Of a stretch of DNA of 64,000 bases, positions 24,424-36,463 are shown in pieces (within the stretch, counting starts at the first letter, position 1; each line of letters starts with the position of its first letter). The position numbers were made by a program, and so were the translations under genes. Below the pieces are notes generated by a model that saw only the letters and a program-made list of their open reading frames with translations, was not told the origin of the DNA and made no database searches. Source of the DNA: Linanthus parryae (lineage: Eukaryota; Streptophyta; Magnoliopsida; Ericales; Polemoniaceae); contig JALGPY010000003.1 in NCBI GenBank assembly GCA_023055425.1, positions 20,147,001-20,211,000 on the forward strand, written 5' to 3'.

Positions 24424-26193
24424 CTTCTTCTTCTTCTTCCTGTCTCCATAGATCTCAACTCCCAATATCTTCTGAGCAGATCCTTCATCTTGATTCCGCG
24501 CTAAGGGACCTTTTCAGTTCTCTAATGTCCTTGATATTCTGAGTTGCGATCAAAGTATCATCCACATATAGAACTAGGTAGATACGTGATCCACTTCTTA
24601 ATACCTTGTGATACATGCAACAATTATACTTACACTTGTGGTAGCCAATCTTCGACATATACTTACACATGTGGTAACCAATCTTCGACATGAAGCTGTC
24701 AAACCTTTTGTACCATTGCCTCGGCATCATGCTGAAGTCCTTAAGGAGATCTCTTCAGTTTGCACACGTGGCTATCTTTTCCGAGAACTTGGAACCCTTC
24801 CGATTGGCTCATGTATATCTCTTCCTCCAAGTCTCCATGTAGAAAAGATGTCTTGACATCCAATTTCTCAAGCTCTAGGTCGTGGTGTGCCACTAAAGCT
24901 AGTAAAACTCGGATAGAAGAATGTGTGACCACCGGTGCGAATATCTCGTTGTATTCAACTCCCTCTTTCTGAGTGAACCCTCTTGCAACTAGCCTTGCCT
25001 TATACGTGACGCCCTCTCCAGATGTAGTTCCTTCCTTTCTTCTGAAAACCCACTTGAAACTGACTATCTTCCTTCCCGCAGGTAATTTAACAAGCTCCCA
25101 ATTCGATTTCTTGCTAAGAGACTCCATCTCCTCTCCCATCGCGGTAATCCATTGCACTGACTCATAACTAGATATAGCAGCCTTGTAGGAGGATGGCTCA
25201 TCCTCTACCTATTCTGCTACCTGTAATGCATATCCCACCAGACCATCATCCCAGTATCTCGCCGGAGACCTTATGACTCTCCTTGGTCCTCCTTCAGCAA
25301 TACTTTGCTGATCCGATTCCTCTGGTGCAGACACATCCTCACTATCAGACTATTCTTCTTCTTCCTCTTCTGCTTCCGGCAGCGGTGTAGGGATATCGGA
25401 ATCCTTATTATCAGTGATATCCGACTCTCACTCCATCTTCTTCTCTGCAACTCCAAGCTCCACCTCCCGGAGTTCTTCAACATATGAGTCTCATCAAAGA
25501 CCACACTTATGCTAAGTATTATCTTGTTGTATGCCCATATCTTGTATCCCTACACACCTGTTCCGAAACCCATGAATACTCCATTCTTAGCTCTTGGTTT
25601 TAGTTTGTTATCATCAACGTGATAATATGCAACACAACCAAAAACTCTCAAATCCGAGTAATCCACTGCTCTACCGGACCAGACTTTCATATGATTCTTG
25701 CATCCTAAACCGGTGTGCGAGCTCTAATTTATGAGATAGCATGCCATGGAAACTGCTTCTCCCAAAACGCCTCTAGAAAGACATGCATTTGAAAGCATGC
25801 ACCTTGCTTTTGCCGAAAGTGTCTGATTCATTCTCTCGGCTACACCGTTCTGTTGCGGTGTGTGACGAACGGTGCAATGGCGTGCTATTCCTTGATCCTT
25901 GCAGAATCCATCAAACTCTGATGAACAAAACTTTAAGCCGTTGTCCGTGCGCAGCCTCTTCACTTTCTTTGCCACGTGATTCTCTACTAGTGTCTTCCAC
26001 TCCTTGAATCTTACGAAGTCTTCACTCTTATTCTGCATCACGAATATCCAAGTCATCCTTGAGTAGTTGTCTATGATGCTCAAAAAGTACTTGTACCCGC
26101 CTATCGCCTCATCTCGTGATGGACTCCAGCAATCTGAATGAATATAACCAAGATTACCTTCCGTTATGTGAACTGCATTAGGGAACTTACTAC
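23596..26193 (-). pseudogene. pol: Copia A pol, 3' part (integrase end, RT, RNase H)
   Basis: Reading the - strand downward: the integrase core at 26083-25724 keeps RLRTDNG and TPQQNGVAERMNQT. RT starts at 25157 (WITAMGEEMESL, KWVFRRKEG, KARLVARGFTQKEGVEYNEIFAPV, LDVKTSFLHGDLEEEIYM), with the catalytic YVDD at about 24560. RNase H lies at 24361-23789 (YAMVCTRQDIAF, STTEAEYMAQAEAAKEAIW, YCDN), and the end-of-pol motif ADMFTKP lies near 23665. A 33-bp tandem duplication near 24628-24692 repeats MSKIGYH in RT, and an AAG expansion interrupts the DRKKKK stretch. Several stops and frame changes make it non-functional. Confidence 0.9.
24394..24439 (-). repeat. (AAG)n run in copia A RT
   Basis: About 15 units of CTT on the + strand, AAG in the sense strand, at a point where related elements encode a short lysine run. 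Linked with a larger expansion at 35354-35466 in the same element. Confidence 0.85.
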
Positions 26194-27264
26194 TGTTGGA
26201 ATAGATGCCCTAGAGGCAATCGTAGATTTAGTATGAACATTGTAATGGCTAGAATATTCATTTGTTATGTATTATGATATTTAATATAACAAAGTTCTTA
26301 GATACATTGTGTTGTTTATCTTAAATATCCCTAGTCCACTATATTGATTAACGGGACGATCAAATATAGACTAGTATGTCGGTAGATTGATATGGAGATA
26401 TCAAGTCTAGCACATGGTTATGCGTTAGGAGTAATGGCATACTGGATTGACCCACAATGTGAAGGATACATTAGATTATGTCAAGTCACAATTTCTTTTC
26501 GTAGTGCTAATATAATTGCAATCCTTAGACTTGAAGTCACTAGATACTCCAGTTGCGAAATATTGTGCTTTGATGTCATCAAACGTTACACCGTAACTGG
26601 GTAATCATAAAGATGGATATCGAGCATGATAGGAAGCAAGCTTAGAGATCGTAGTGATGTAGATAGGATTTTTCCCTCCCACATAATGGGGGTAAATATC
26701 CACGACAACTCGAGGGATGAGGCTTATTGAATGTATGGCCAGACTCAGATAAATCAATATGGAGATATTGATGTTATCTGCAAGCATAAGCATATTCCAA
26801 GGATCGAGGAACTATGGATTGGATATACGAGCGTGACTATTTATGTCTCGTGTCCAATCCGGATACGGAGACAAAGGGATAGTGCAATATAAGATATTGG
26901 GCACAAGAGGTTTGTTGGGATCACTGACTATTTCTATTGGTTGGGTAGCATGGATGTGTTGCTAGATGCCGCTCCATGTTGGTAAGAGTTACTACCAACT
27001 ATATAGAAACCTATGGGGTCACACGTCAAATAGAGTAAAGCTAGATTTGGGAATAATTAATATTGATTAATTAATAGAAGGATCATTGTGCAACACCTTA
27101 CAAACTTAGTAGGACTAATTTGCAAGGAAGGGAATAGTTCTAGTTCATCTAGAATTAGGAAACTCTTTTCTGGAAAAAACAAGGAGTTGTTGGAGTATAT
27201 AAAGAGGCTCTAGCTTCCTTCCCACTGAATGTTATTACACATAACAAAGTTAGTGGGAGAGAGC

Positions 27265-27327
<63 letters not shown>

Positions 27328-27668
27328 AAGACAAGCTAGGCCGAAGCCTAGCCCGTCCGCCCCCCTTCCCGTCAGCTCAAAGAGGAGGCCGAAACCTCCT
27401 CTTGTCCTTTGTTGCTTTGATCTTCTTCCCTCTTCCTCCGGGTTCAAGCTAGCACTTGTTTGAAGGAAGAATCTAGATCTCACCTCTAGACGTGGATCAA
27501 CCGTAGAGACGAGGACATCATTCTTCGTGTGATCTCACAAATCAAAAGGTACACAATACTATGTCTCTTATCATGTTATGATGTCTCCTCCTGACGATCC
27601 GTGGTGGGCTTTGATGTAGGAATTAAATTTTTGTTATTCCGCTGTGTTACCTACGTCAAAATCCAACA
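26194..27668 (+). repeat. 5' LTR of copia B
   Basis: 1475 bp, TGTTGG...CCAACA. TATA box TATATAAA at 27196-27203. A 58-bp (AG)29 run (27269-27326) lies 70 bp downstream in the presumed leader; the 3' LTR has only (AG)7 there. The long minus-strand ORF over this run is a repeat artefact. Confidence 0.95.
27196..27203 (+). promoter_or_regulatory. TATA box of copia B 5' LTR
   Basis: TATATAAA in GGAGTATATAAAGAGG; the 3' LTR has the same box at 34255-34262. Transcription would start about 30 bp downstream, just before the AG run. Confidence 0.75.
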
Positions 27669-27669
27669 G

Positions 27670-27683
27670 TGGTATCAAAGCCA
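27670..27683 (+). promoter_or_regulatory. Primer-binding site of copia B
   Basis: TGGTATCAAAGCCA, one base after the LTR end; a variant of the methionine initiator tRNA site with A for G at one position, common in plant copia elements. Confidence 0.9.
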
Positions 27684-29309
27684 CAGGTCGTAGAGCATAA
27701 CTTGATTTTATGTGTTACGATTTATGTTTATACACCGTATTATTGTTTATTACGCGAAAACTGAAAATAATTGGCATAGTAGATGCAAAATTGAATTTTA
27801 TTCAATAAAACAAGATCCAATTTAACATTGGATGTTAGAATTGGTGAGTTTAATCACATAAGATGTGAATAATTGGGTTCTTGAAAAATTAAGGTTCACG
27901 GGCACATGATTGAAAAGGGGTTTTCAATTATGGAAACAAATTTATGGAATTAACTCCATAAAGGAAACAACCTTGCTTGCAACAAGGAAGAGGGAAGGAG
28001 ACTAGGGTCGAAACCCTAGCCGTCCGCCCCCTCCCTTGCGCGCCAAGCAAAGGCCGCGGGCCACATGGGGCGGTCGGCCTTGGGCCGGGCCTTGTGGCGG
28101 GCGGCTGTCCTAGGGGTTCGGGCCCTTGTTAGCTTGAACTCCTTGGACTGTTGTAACCCTAATTACCCAATACAATTAAAATTGAACAAGCGCGTTAAAA
28201 TTGGTTTTAACTATATTATGTGCTTTGTTGCATGGTGGATGGATATGGCCTAGGATTGTGGATGTTTATTTCTTTGTGGTTTGGTTTACGGCCTGCGAGC
28301 TGATCAAATTAATGTAATAATTAATTAGGTTTTACGGCCCACGAGTTGTCTTTTTCTCCTCGACATGTGAGGCTTTTGTTATTTATTTATTCTAGATGTT
28401 AGGCTAGAATTAGAAATATTTAGATGATAGCCAAGAGCATGGAGAAGAAGACCGGAGAATCAAAGGAGCCAAGAGACAAAGAAGACGTCCCCTAGGCGCA
28501 CGACTATGCTGGAGCACATGGAGATGAGCTCGGCACTTTAGGGAAATTGGATATTATCATTGGCTTGATAATATCATTAGTCTAGGGGCCATATCCATGC
28601 CACGTTTCTTTTATTTTTTGGATGTTTATTATTCATGCCTTGTTATTTATTTTTGAATGTATGTCGATACTAGCGAAAACAATAACAAGATAATAATAAA
28701 CAAGGTTGGTCTTTTATTTTAGATTGCCCAATCCAAATAAGTAGACCATGTTGATGAGATCAACCAAACAAATTAAGAAAGTAAATTTTCAATTAAATAT
28801 TGCGTTTTGCCTTCTCTTTCCAAAACACCCTTCATGATCAGGGTTCATTAAAATTCGGGTTTGCCAAAGCAAGGCGATTTTAATTTACCATGGTGTGTTG
28901 CGGAAGACATAAGCTAGTAATGTATGTATGTTGAAGCAAGAGGTTGGACGCAACTAGGCAAGAATCAATTGGATTGATGAGCCTAGAGGCATGACAATTA
29001 GGGATTATCCATGGGATAAAGAATAAAGAGTCATTCACCTAATTGGACCAAGAGTTGCATGGGATGCAATTGGAATGGTTCCTACCTACACAACCTATTT
29101 TTGGGTGACTGCCAAAGCAAGCTCAAGAAGAAGTGAAAAAGGGATCTTGGACCCACTAGGAAATATAATGATATTTTCCGCATTAATGGTGAGAGCTATT
29201 AATCCGAGAAAAATAGTGGGAGCTATATTTGATGATCTAGCCATTGTTGAATATAGTTAAATTGTTCAAAATACTAAAATTGCACATTTCTCGTTTTGTG
29301 GAATTCCAA
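27684..29309 (+). other. Copia B untranslated leader
   Basis: A long, 1.6-kb leader with no convincing ORF. A 62-residue ORF at 28065-28253 is GC-rich and arginine/alanine-rich at its start and has no recognisable domain. Confidence 0.6.
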
Positions 29310-30150
29310 ATGGCAAACAACGCATCGACTTCATCCCTACGATCTGTCCTTGAGAAGGATAAACTGTCTGGAACAAATTTCCTTGACTGGTACAGAAACT
29401 TAAGGATTTTCCTTAAGCAAGAAAAGAAGTTGTACGTCTTGGACACTCAAATTCCAGAACCACCACAAGACGAGTCTCTCCTAGAGAAAGTAAGGGCGCG
29501 TCAGAAACATATTGATGATTCTAATGACGTGACTTGCCTCATGCTTTGTACCATGACTCCTGAGCTTCAGAAGCATCATGAGAATATGGAAGCCTATGAT
29601 ATGATCATACACTTGAAGCAATTGTTTCAGGAACAGGCTAGGCATGAGCGCTATGAGGTGTCTAAAGCATTATTCAAGAGTAGTCTTGCAGAGGGGAATC
29701 CAGTAGCGCCTCATGTACTCCGAATGATCGGGTACATTGAGAACCTTGAGAGACTGGGATTCCCATTGGGCTAAGATTTTCTACTGATCTTGTCTTGCAA
29801 TCTTTGCGTGACAGTTATAATCAGTTCATCATGAACTATAATATGAACGTGATCAGTAAGACTCTGCCTGACTTATTGAATATGCTGAAGACAGCAGAAC
29901 AGAGCGTTAACAAAGGCAAGGGCAAAGCCATAATGATGGTGCATAAGAAGAAGGGCAAGTCAGTTGCCTCTACTTTAAAAGGAAAGCGCAAGAAAGTTTC
30001 GAAATCCAAAGAAGCCCTAAAGCCTAGTGGAGGCGTGGCTAAGGGTGAGTGTCACTACTGCAGCCAGCCAGGTCACTGGAGGAGGAATTTACCTAAATAT
30101 CTGGAGGATAAGAAGCTTGGAATAGTGATTCCACCACAACCAGGTATTTA
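29310..30150 (+). pseudogene. gag: Copia B gag, frameshifted
   Basis: The ATG at 29310 starts the particle protein (SSLRSVLEKDKLSGTNFLDW, a copia gag N-terminus of the UBN2 type). The frame ends at 29774 after LERLGFPLG and continues in another frame from about 29795 (LQSLRDSYNQFIMNYNM). A lysine-rich stretch precedes the zinc knuckle at about 30050-30090, which reads CHYC-x4-H-x4-L: the last zinc-binding cysteine is replaced by leucine. Gag would package element RNA; this copy cannot be made as one protein. Confidence 0.9.
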
Positions 30151-33100
30151 TGTTATAGACGTCAATCTTTCTATTTCTTCACCTTGGGTATTGGATACCG
30201 GATGTGGTTCTCACATTTGTCGTAATGTGCAGGATTTGAAAAGAAGTAGAAGATTGAGTAAAGGGGAAACAGATCTGCGCGTCGGGAATGGAGCAAGAGT
30301 TGCTGCATTAGCTGTAGGCGTTTATGAGCTATCTTTGCCTTCTGGACTTATTTTAGAATTAGACAATTGCTTTTTATGTGCCTGCTATGAGCAGAAACAT
30401 TATTTCCATTTCTTGTTTGGACGAGAAGGGTTTTTCTATTTCAATAAAAGACAAGTGTTGCTCCATTTATTTTGATAGTATGCACTATTGTAGTGCGCAT
30501 TTGTCTAATGGATTGTATATCATTTATCTAAATAGTCCAATCTACAACATAAATACTAAAAGGATTAAAACTAATGATTTAAATCCTACATATCTATGGC
30601 ACTGTCGTTTAGGAAATTTAAATGAGAAACGCATATCTAGACTCCATAAGGATGGACTTCTAGACTCATTTGATTCGGAATCATATGAGACATGTGAATC
30701 TTGTTTATTAGGAAAAATGACAAAGTCCCCTTTCAATAAGAAAGGTGAAAGGACTAGTGAGTTATTGGCACTCATACATACCGATGTATGTGGACCATTC
30801 CCCACGCCAGCCAGAGGTGGTTACACCCACTTCATTACATTTACTGATGATTTCAGTAAATACGGATTTGTATACATTATGAAGGCCAAATTCGAATCCT
30901 TTGAATTGTTCAAAGAATTCAAGAATGAAGTAGAGAAGCAACTTGGCAAAAGCATTAAGGCTCTACGATCGAATCGTGGAGGAGAATACTTGAGTCAAGA
31001 GTTTTATGAGTATCTTAGAGAGTGTGGGATAGTATCCCATCTCACTCCACCCGGAACGCCACAATGGAATGGCGTGTCCGAGAGGAGGAATCGCACTCTA
31101 TTAGATATGGTGCGATCTATGATGTCTCAAACAGATCTTCTGATATCTTTTTGGGGACATGCTCTAATGACGGCTGCTTTTACCATTAACGCTCGTTCCA
31201 TCTAAATAAGTCATGAAGACACCATATGAGATATGGACTGGGAAGTCCCATAGTGTCGTTTATGAGGATTTGGGTCTGCGATGTCTATGTAAAACGTATA
31301 CAAACAGAAAAGCTCGGACCCAAAGCGGATAACAGTAAATTTGTGGGATATCCTAAGGAAACTAAAGGATATTATTTCTACAATCCCATCGAGAACAAAG
31401 TGTTTGTTGCTCGGACCGGCGTGTTTCTTGAAAGAGAGTTTGTCTCCAAAGAAGCAAGCGGGAGGGCTGTAGAACTTGAAGAGATTCAAAAACAACAAAT
31501 CACTGAACCGATGATGGAACATGAACAGGAACCACAAGTAGTTGTGGAAGAACCTGTTCAGGTGACACAAGAACTTCGTAGATCAGGAAGAGCGCATCAT
31601 GAGACAGAGAGGTATGGACTTCTCGTGACTGAGCCCGATGACGTACCACTCATAGATGATGAGCCTGCAACCTACGGAGAGGCCATGAAAGGCCCAGAAT
31701 TTAAGAAGTGGCTAGAAGCCATGAGATCCGAAATGGATTCCATGTACACCAATAAAGTATGGACTTTGGTGGAACCACCCGAAGGGGCTCGGCCCATAGG
31801 GTGCAAGTGGGTCTTCAAGAAGAAGACCGACATGGATGGCAAGGTAGTTGCCTATAAGGGGAGACTGGTAGCCAAAGCGTATAGACAGATTCATGGTATT
31901 GGCTGTGATGAGACCTTTTCACCAGTCGCCTTGACCAAATCCATTCGAATCCTACTTGCTATTGCAGCATACTACGACTATGAGATTTGGAAAATGGATG
32001 TCAAAACAGCGTTCCTTTATGGGAACCTCCTCGAGGATGTGTACATGACACAACCGGAGGGTTTTGAGGATTCAGAGAATGCCAATAAAGTTTGTAAACT
32101 GCAAAGATCCATTTATGGATTAAAGCAAGCTTCTAGGAGTTGGAATTGACGTTTTGATGATGCAGTCAAAGAGTTTGGCTTCATCAATAACGAAGATGAG
32201 CCTTGTGTTTACAAGAAGGTTAGTGGGAGCTCTGTAGTATTTCTGGTCTTGTATGTGGATGACATACTAATCATTGGCAACGACGTTCCTACTTTGCAAT
32301 CTGTTAAAGATTGGCTAGGAAAGTGCTTTGCGATGAAGGACTTAGGAGACGCAGCCTATATACTTGGTATAAAGATCTATAGGGATAGATCTAAGAGGTT
32401 GCTCGACCTAAGTCAAAGTACATATATAGACAAGGTGTTGAAGAGGTTCAACATGCAAGATTCAAAGAAGGGATTCTTGCCCATGTCGCATGGAGTAACT
32501 CTTTCTAAGAATGAGTGTCCCTCCAATGAGATTGAGAAGGACCGCATGAGTAGGATACCCTATGCTTCGTCCATAGGATCCATCATGTATGCCATGTTAT
32601 GTACTAGACCAGACGTATCATACGCGTTGAGTATGGTGAGAAAATACCAGTCCAATCCGGGTGAGAGTCACTGGATTGCTGTCAAGAACATCCTAAAGTA
32701 CTTGAGAAGAACTAAAGATGTGTTCTTGATATATGGAGGTAAGGAAGAGCTGAGTGTAAAGGGTTACACTGATGCAAGCTTCCAAACCGACAAAGATGAC
32801 TACAGATCGCAGTCTGGATACGTGTTTTGCCTGAATGGATGAGCTGTGAGATAGAAGAGATCCATGCAAGGGACAGTTGCTAATTCTACAACAAAAGCTG
32901 AGTACATTGCTACTGCTGAAGCAGCAAAAAAAGAGGCAGTTTGGATACAGAAGTTTATCACTGAGCTCGGTGTGTTCCCTAGCATCGTGGATCCCATAGA
33001 GTTGTACTGTGACAAATCTGGGGCAATCGCACAAGCCAAGGAACCAAGATCACACCAGAAATCAAAGAATGTACTTAGGAGATTCCATCTTATTCGTGAT

Positions 33101-33298
33101 ATGATCGATCGAGGAGATGTGAAGATGTGCAAGATTCCAACGGATGACAATGTTTCAGATCCGCTCACAAAACCTCTTGCGCAGCGAAAGCATGAAGAGC
33201 ACGCCAGATCTATAGGCATACGAGATGGCCAGATTGGCTCTAGTGCAAGGGAGACTATTGGAATAGATGCCCTAGAGGAAATCATAGATTTAGTATGA
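30151..33298 (+). pseudogene. pol: Copia B pol: protease, integrase, RT, RNase H, broken
   Basis: The protease motif WVLDTGCGSHIC is near 30187. A frameshift near 30400 leads to Gag-pre-integrase (LWHCRLGNLNEKRI) and integrase (30760-31205). The second catalytic aspartate of integrase, normally in RSDRGGEY, is asparagine (AAT at 30972-30974). A stop at 31203 is followed by small frameshifts. From 31226 one frame carries the linker, RT (KWVFKKKTDMDGK, MDVKTAFLYGNLLEDVYM) and the catalytic YVDD at 32252. RNase H (ATAEAAKKEAVW) and DPLTKPL follow to the stop at 33298, interrupted by stops at 32147 and 32840. Confidence 0.92.
33240..33255 (+). promoter_or_regulatory. Polypurine tract of copia B
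   Basis: Purine-rich GCAAGGGAGA just before the 3' LTR; it overlaps the end of pol. Confidence 0.7.
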
Positions 33299-34683
33299 AC
33301 ATTGTTATGGCTAGAATATTCATTTATTATATATTATGATATTTAATATAATGAAGTCCTTAGATACAATGTGTTTTTATCTTAAAAATCCCTAGTCCAC
33401 TATATTGATTAATGGACGATCAAATATAGACTAGTATGTGGGTAGATTGATATGGAGATATCAAGTCTAACACATGGGTATGCATTAGGAGTAATGGCAT
33501 ACTGGATTGACCCACAACGAGAAGGATACATTAGATTATGTCAAGTCACAATCGCTTTTCGTAGTGCTAATATAATTGCAATCCTTAGACTTGAAGTCAC
33601 TAGATACTCTAGTTGTGAAATATTGTGCTTTGATGTCATCAAACGTTACACCTTAACTGGGTAATCATAAAGATGGCTATCGGGCATGATAGGAAGCAAG
33701 CTTAGAGATCGTAGTGATGTAGATAGGATTTGTCCCTCCCACATAATGGGCGTAAATATCCACGGCCACTCGAGGGATGAGGCTTATTGAATGTTTGGCC
33801 AGACTCAGATAAATCAATATGGAGATATTGATGTTATCTGCAAGCATAAGCATATTCCCAGGATCGAGGAACTATGGTTGGATATACGAGTGTGAATTTT
33901 TATGTCTCGTGTCCAATCCGGATATGGAGAAAAAGGAATAGTGCAATATAATATATTGGGCACAAGAGGTTTGTCGGGATCACTGACTATTTCTATTGGT
34001 TGGGTAGCATGGATGTGTTGCTAGACACCGCTCCATGTTGGTAAGAGTTACTAACAACTATATAGAAACCTATGGGGTCACATGTCAAATAGAGTAAAGC
34101 TAGATTTGGGAATAATTAATATTGATTAATTAATAGAAGGATCATTGTGCAACACCGTGCAAACTTAGTAGGACTAATTTGCAAGGAAGGAAATAGTTCT
34201 AGTTCATCTAGAATCAGGAAACTCTTTTATGGAAACAACAAGGAGTTGTTGGAGTATATAAAGAGGCTCTAGCTTCCTTCCCACTTAATGTTATTGGACA
34301 TAACAAAGTGAGTGGGAGAGAGCAAAAAGAGAGAGAGAGAGCAAGACAAGCTAGGCCGAAGCCTAGCCCGTCCGCCCCCCTTCCTGTCGGCTCAAAGAGG
34401 AGGTCGAAACCTCCTCTTGTCCTTTGTTGCTTTGATCTTCTTCCCTCTTCCTCCGGGTTCAAGCTAGAACTTTTTTGATGGAAGAATCTAGATCTCACCT
34501 CTAGACGTGGATCAACCGTAGAGACGATGACATCATTCTTCGTGTGATCTCACAAATCAAAAGGTACGCAATACTATATTTCTTATCATGTTATGATGTC
34601 TCCTCCTGACGATCCGTGGTGGGCTTTGAAGTAGGAATTAAATTTTTGTTATTCCGCTGTGTTACCTACGTCAAAACCCAACA
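33256..34683 (+). repeat. 3' LTR of copia B
   Basis: 1428 bp; its first dinucleotide has mutated from TG to TA. It matches 26194-27668 throughout, with the AG run shortened to seven units (34328-34341) accounting for most of the length difference. Confidence 0.95.
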
Positions 34684-35436
34684 ACTACGATGTATCTTCC
34701 CATACACGCAATACTCACAAACCCCTGCATGCCATGTTCACTCATATGACTGAGTCTCATATGCCACATCGTAGTTAGATCAGCTTCTTTACCCTCGGCT
34801 GAGGTAACTCTGAGAGACCTTGTGATAGCTGAACCTTTTAGTACGTACAAAGTCCCATTCTTGACCACCTTGAGTAGCACATCCTAGTCCTTGTAGACGC
34901 ATAATACTCCACCTTCACCCTTGAAACTGAAACCCTTGATGTCGAGTAGACTCAAAGAAATCATATTCTTTGTGACAAGCGGTACGTGTCTAACATCCTT
35001 CAAAGTGCATGTGTTCCTATCCTTTGCCTTGAATCTAACCGAACCTTTTCCTATGACCTTGCAAACAGCTTTGTTTGTCATGTGAACGGATCCTCCATAT
35101 GCTTGGTTGTAGCTTGAAAACAGTTCCCTGTTAGAACATATGTGAAGCCCCTGAGTCAAGAAACCACACATCGGGTGAATGCGTGACATCATCCATTAGT
35201 AGAACTAAATCATCCTCAGATGAATCCCCCTTCTCTACCACGGCTGCAAAGCCATTCTGTCCCTGTTGTCCTCGTTTCGGGCAATCCCTCTTCCAGCGCC
35301 CTTTCTCCTTGCAGTAGGCACAACCATCCTTGGGTAACTGAGAACCCAAGACTTTCTTCTTCTTCTTCTTCTTCTTCTTCTTCTTCTTCTTCTTCTTCTT
35401 CTTCTTCTTCTTCTTCTTCTTCTTCTTCTTCTTCTT

Positions 35437-35468
<32 letters not shown>

Positions 35469-35534
35469 CCTTCTTGCTTCCCCGCGACGCCATCAATCCG
35501 GAAGCATGGTCCCCTGTACCTATGCTTGACCTAT
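34684..35534 (-). pseudogene. Copia A gag end, protease and Gag-pre-integrase
   Basis: On the - strand: a lysine tract made by the AAG expansion, then a zinc knuckle (CAYCKEKGRWKRDC; glycine stands where the knuckle normally has histidine). Next comes an acidic linker, protease motif WFLDSGASHMF near 35140, and a frame change. The VCKVIGKGSVRFK, LKDVRHVPLVTKNMISL and LWHMRLSHMSEHGMQG blocks follow down to 34700. It then runs into the copia B insertion and resumes at 26193. Confidence 0.88.
35354..35466 (-). repeat. (AAG)n expansion encoding about 37 lysines
   Basis: 113 bp of pure CTT on the + strand. In copia A sense it lies just upstream of the gag zinc knuckle, a region rich in basic residues in relatives. 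Confidence 0.95.
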
Positions 35535-35546
35535 GATCTGATACCA
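35535..35546 (-). promoter_or_regulatory. Primer-binding site of copia A
   Basis: TGGTATCAGATC on the - strand, three bases from the LTR terminus. Confidence 0.75.
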
Positions 35547-35549
35547 GTT

Positions 35550-36021
35550 TGTTATACCTCTCACAATCACTCACGTCTCATGAACGATAAGAAAAAAATG
35601 CAATCACACAAGATTTACGTGGTTCGCTAGCATCCAAATGTGCTAACTACGTCCACGGGGAAGAAAGACATTTATTCAATGAGTAGGAACGATCACAATG
35701 ATTTACATACGTTCATAGGACCCCAGGATCCTTTTATAGCCCCCAAAATCGCCCCGAATAATTATGGAAACAATTTCATCCTTATTATCATGTTCCCGCA
35801 TTGTCTTCGTACGATGACCCGATGTCTTCGTGAGAAGAACCTTCGTGCGAAGACAATTTGTCTTCGTGCAAAGGCCTTCTTGTACTGCAACCTGTTTCAC
35901 AAAGACCCTTTTGGACTTCAGCAAATTTTGGCTAAGTCTTGTCTTCGTGCGAAGACACTACTGGGCTTCACTTCTTCGTGCTCCTTTGAGTATCTTCATC
36001 TTCAAGGCACTATTCCTTACA
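35550..36021 (-). repeat. 5' LTR of copia A (outer end uncertain)
   Basis: On the + strand it starts TGTTATACC beside the primer-binding site. The far end is placed at TTACA (36021) only because it resembles an inverted terminus. It contains several copies of CTTCGTGCGAAGA-type palindromes (perfect GTCTTCGTGCGAAGAC near 35940). No second LTR exists in the window to confirm the limits. Confidence 0.55.
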
Positions 36022-36463
36022 ATAGAAATTAGAAACAGTTACTTGATAGAATTTTCTGAAGTTGCCAATTCAGCTTTGACCATTTACGGGAACTCACAAT
36101 CATCTCCATGGGAAACACATGTTCTGGTCATTTCTACTAGAGTGATTAACAGACAGAACGACTTTCTAGTGGCAATGTGTTTGTGTGTGGGTTTTTTTTT
36201 TTTTTTTTTTTTTTTTTTTGTGGAGGAAACTAGTGGTAATGTTGAATGAACCTTTAGAACAGTATTTACAAATTAAGAAAAAATTGGACATACGAAGAAA
36301 GTAGGAAACAAAAGGGTTAATCCAATGGGGCATTAACTGGGTACATTATCTTAGAAAAGAAACATCGACAAAGTAAATACTAACTGGTAGATAATTTTGA
36401 TTATAATAAATGATACTTTTGCCATTCATCCATTTCAGAAATAGAGTTTGTCTTGCCAGGAAA
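36022..36463. other. 3' flank of the UGT gene with a T29 run
   Basis: No ORF of note. A run of 29 T (36191-36219) is poly-A on the - strand, about 245 bp past the UGT stop; it may be the tail of an old retroposon. No clear AATAAA signal was seen on the - strand between stop and run. Confidence 0.5.

Larger units (their letters stand above)
26189..34688 (+). mobile_element. Copia B: full-length Ty1/copia with ACTAC target duplication
   Basis: The element is 26194-34683, flanked by ACTAC at 26189-26193 and 34684-34688. It has LTRs of 1475 and 1428 bp, a primer-binding site TGGTATCAAAGCC, gag, protease, integrase, RT and RNase H in copia order, and a purine tract before the 3' LTR. The LTR start (TGTTGGAATAGATGCCCTAG) resembles that of the Angela group of plant copia elements, and I place it there with moderate confidence. 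It sits inside copia A in the opposite direction. Coding regions are broken. Confidence 0.95.
23596..36021 (-). mobile_element. Copia A: Tork/Tnt1-like Ty1/copia, split by copia B
   Basis: A - strand element in two pieces, 23596-26193 and 34684-36021, separated by copia B and its ACTAC target duplication. In sense order: 5' LTR, primer-binding site, remnant gag with zinc knuckle, protease, integrase, RT, RNase H. Most of gag is missing, since only about 200 bp separate the primer-binding site and the zinc knuckle. The 3' LTR is absent; the CACTA-like end abuts the end of pol at 23595/23596. Confidence 0.88.

Noticed and set aside
35354..35466. CRISPR-like or satellite array
   Set aside because: A pure trinucleotide microsatellite with no spacers.
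35220..35630. 136-codon polyserine ORF on the + strand
   Set aside because: Antisense shadow of the AAG expansion in copia A.
36191..36219. UGT as a processed retrocopy because of the nearby poly-A
   Set aside because: The gene keeps its family intron and a TATA promoter, so it is not a retrocopy.
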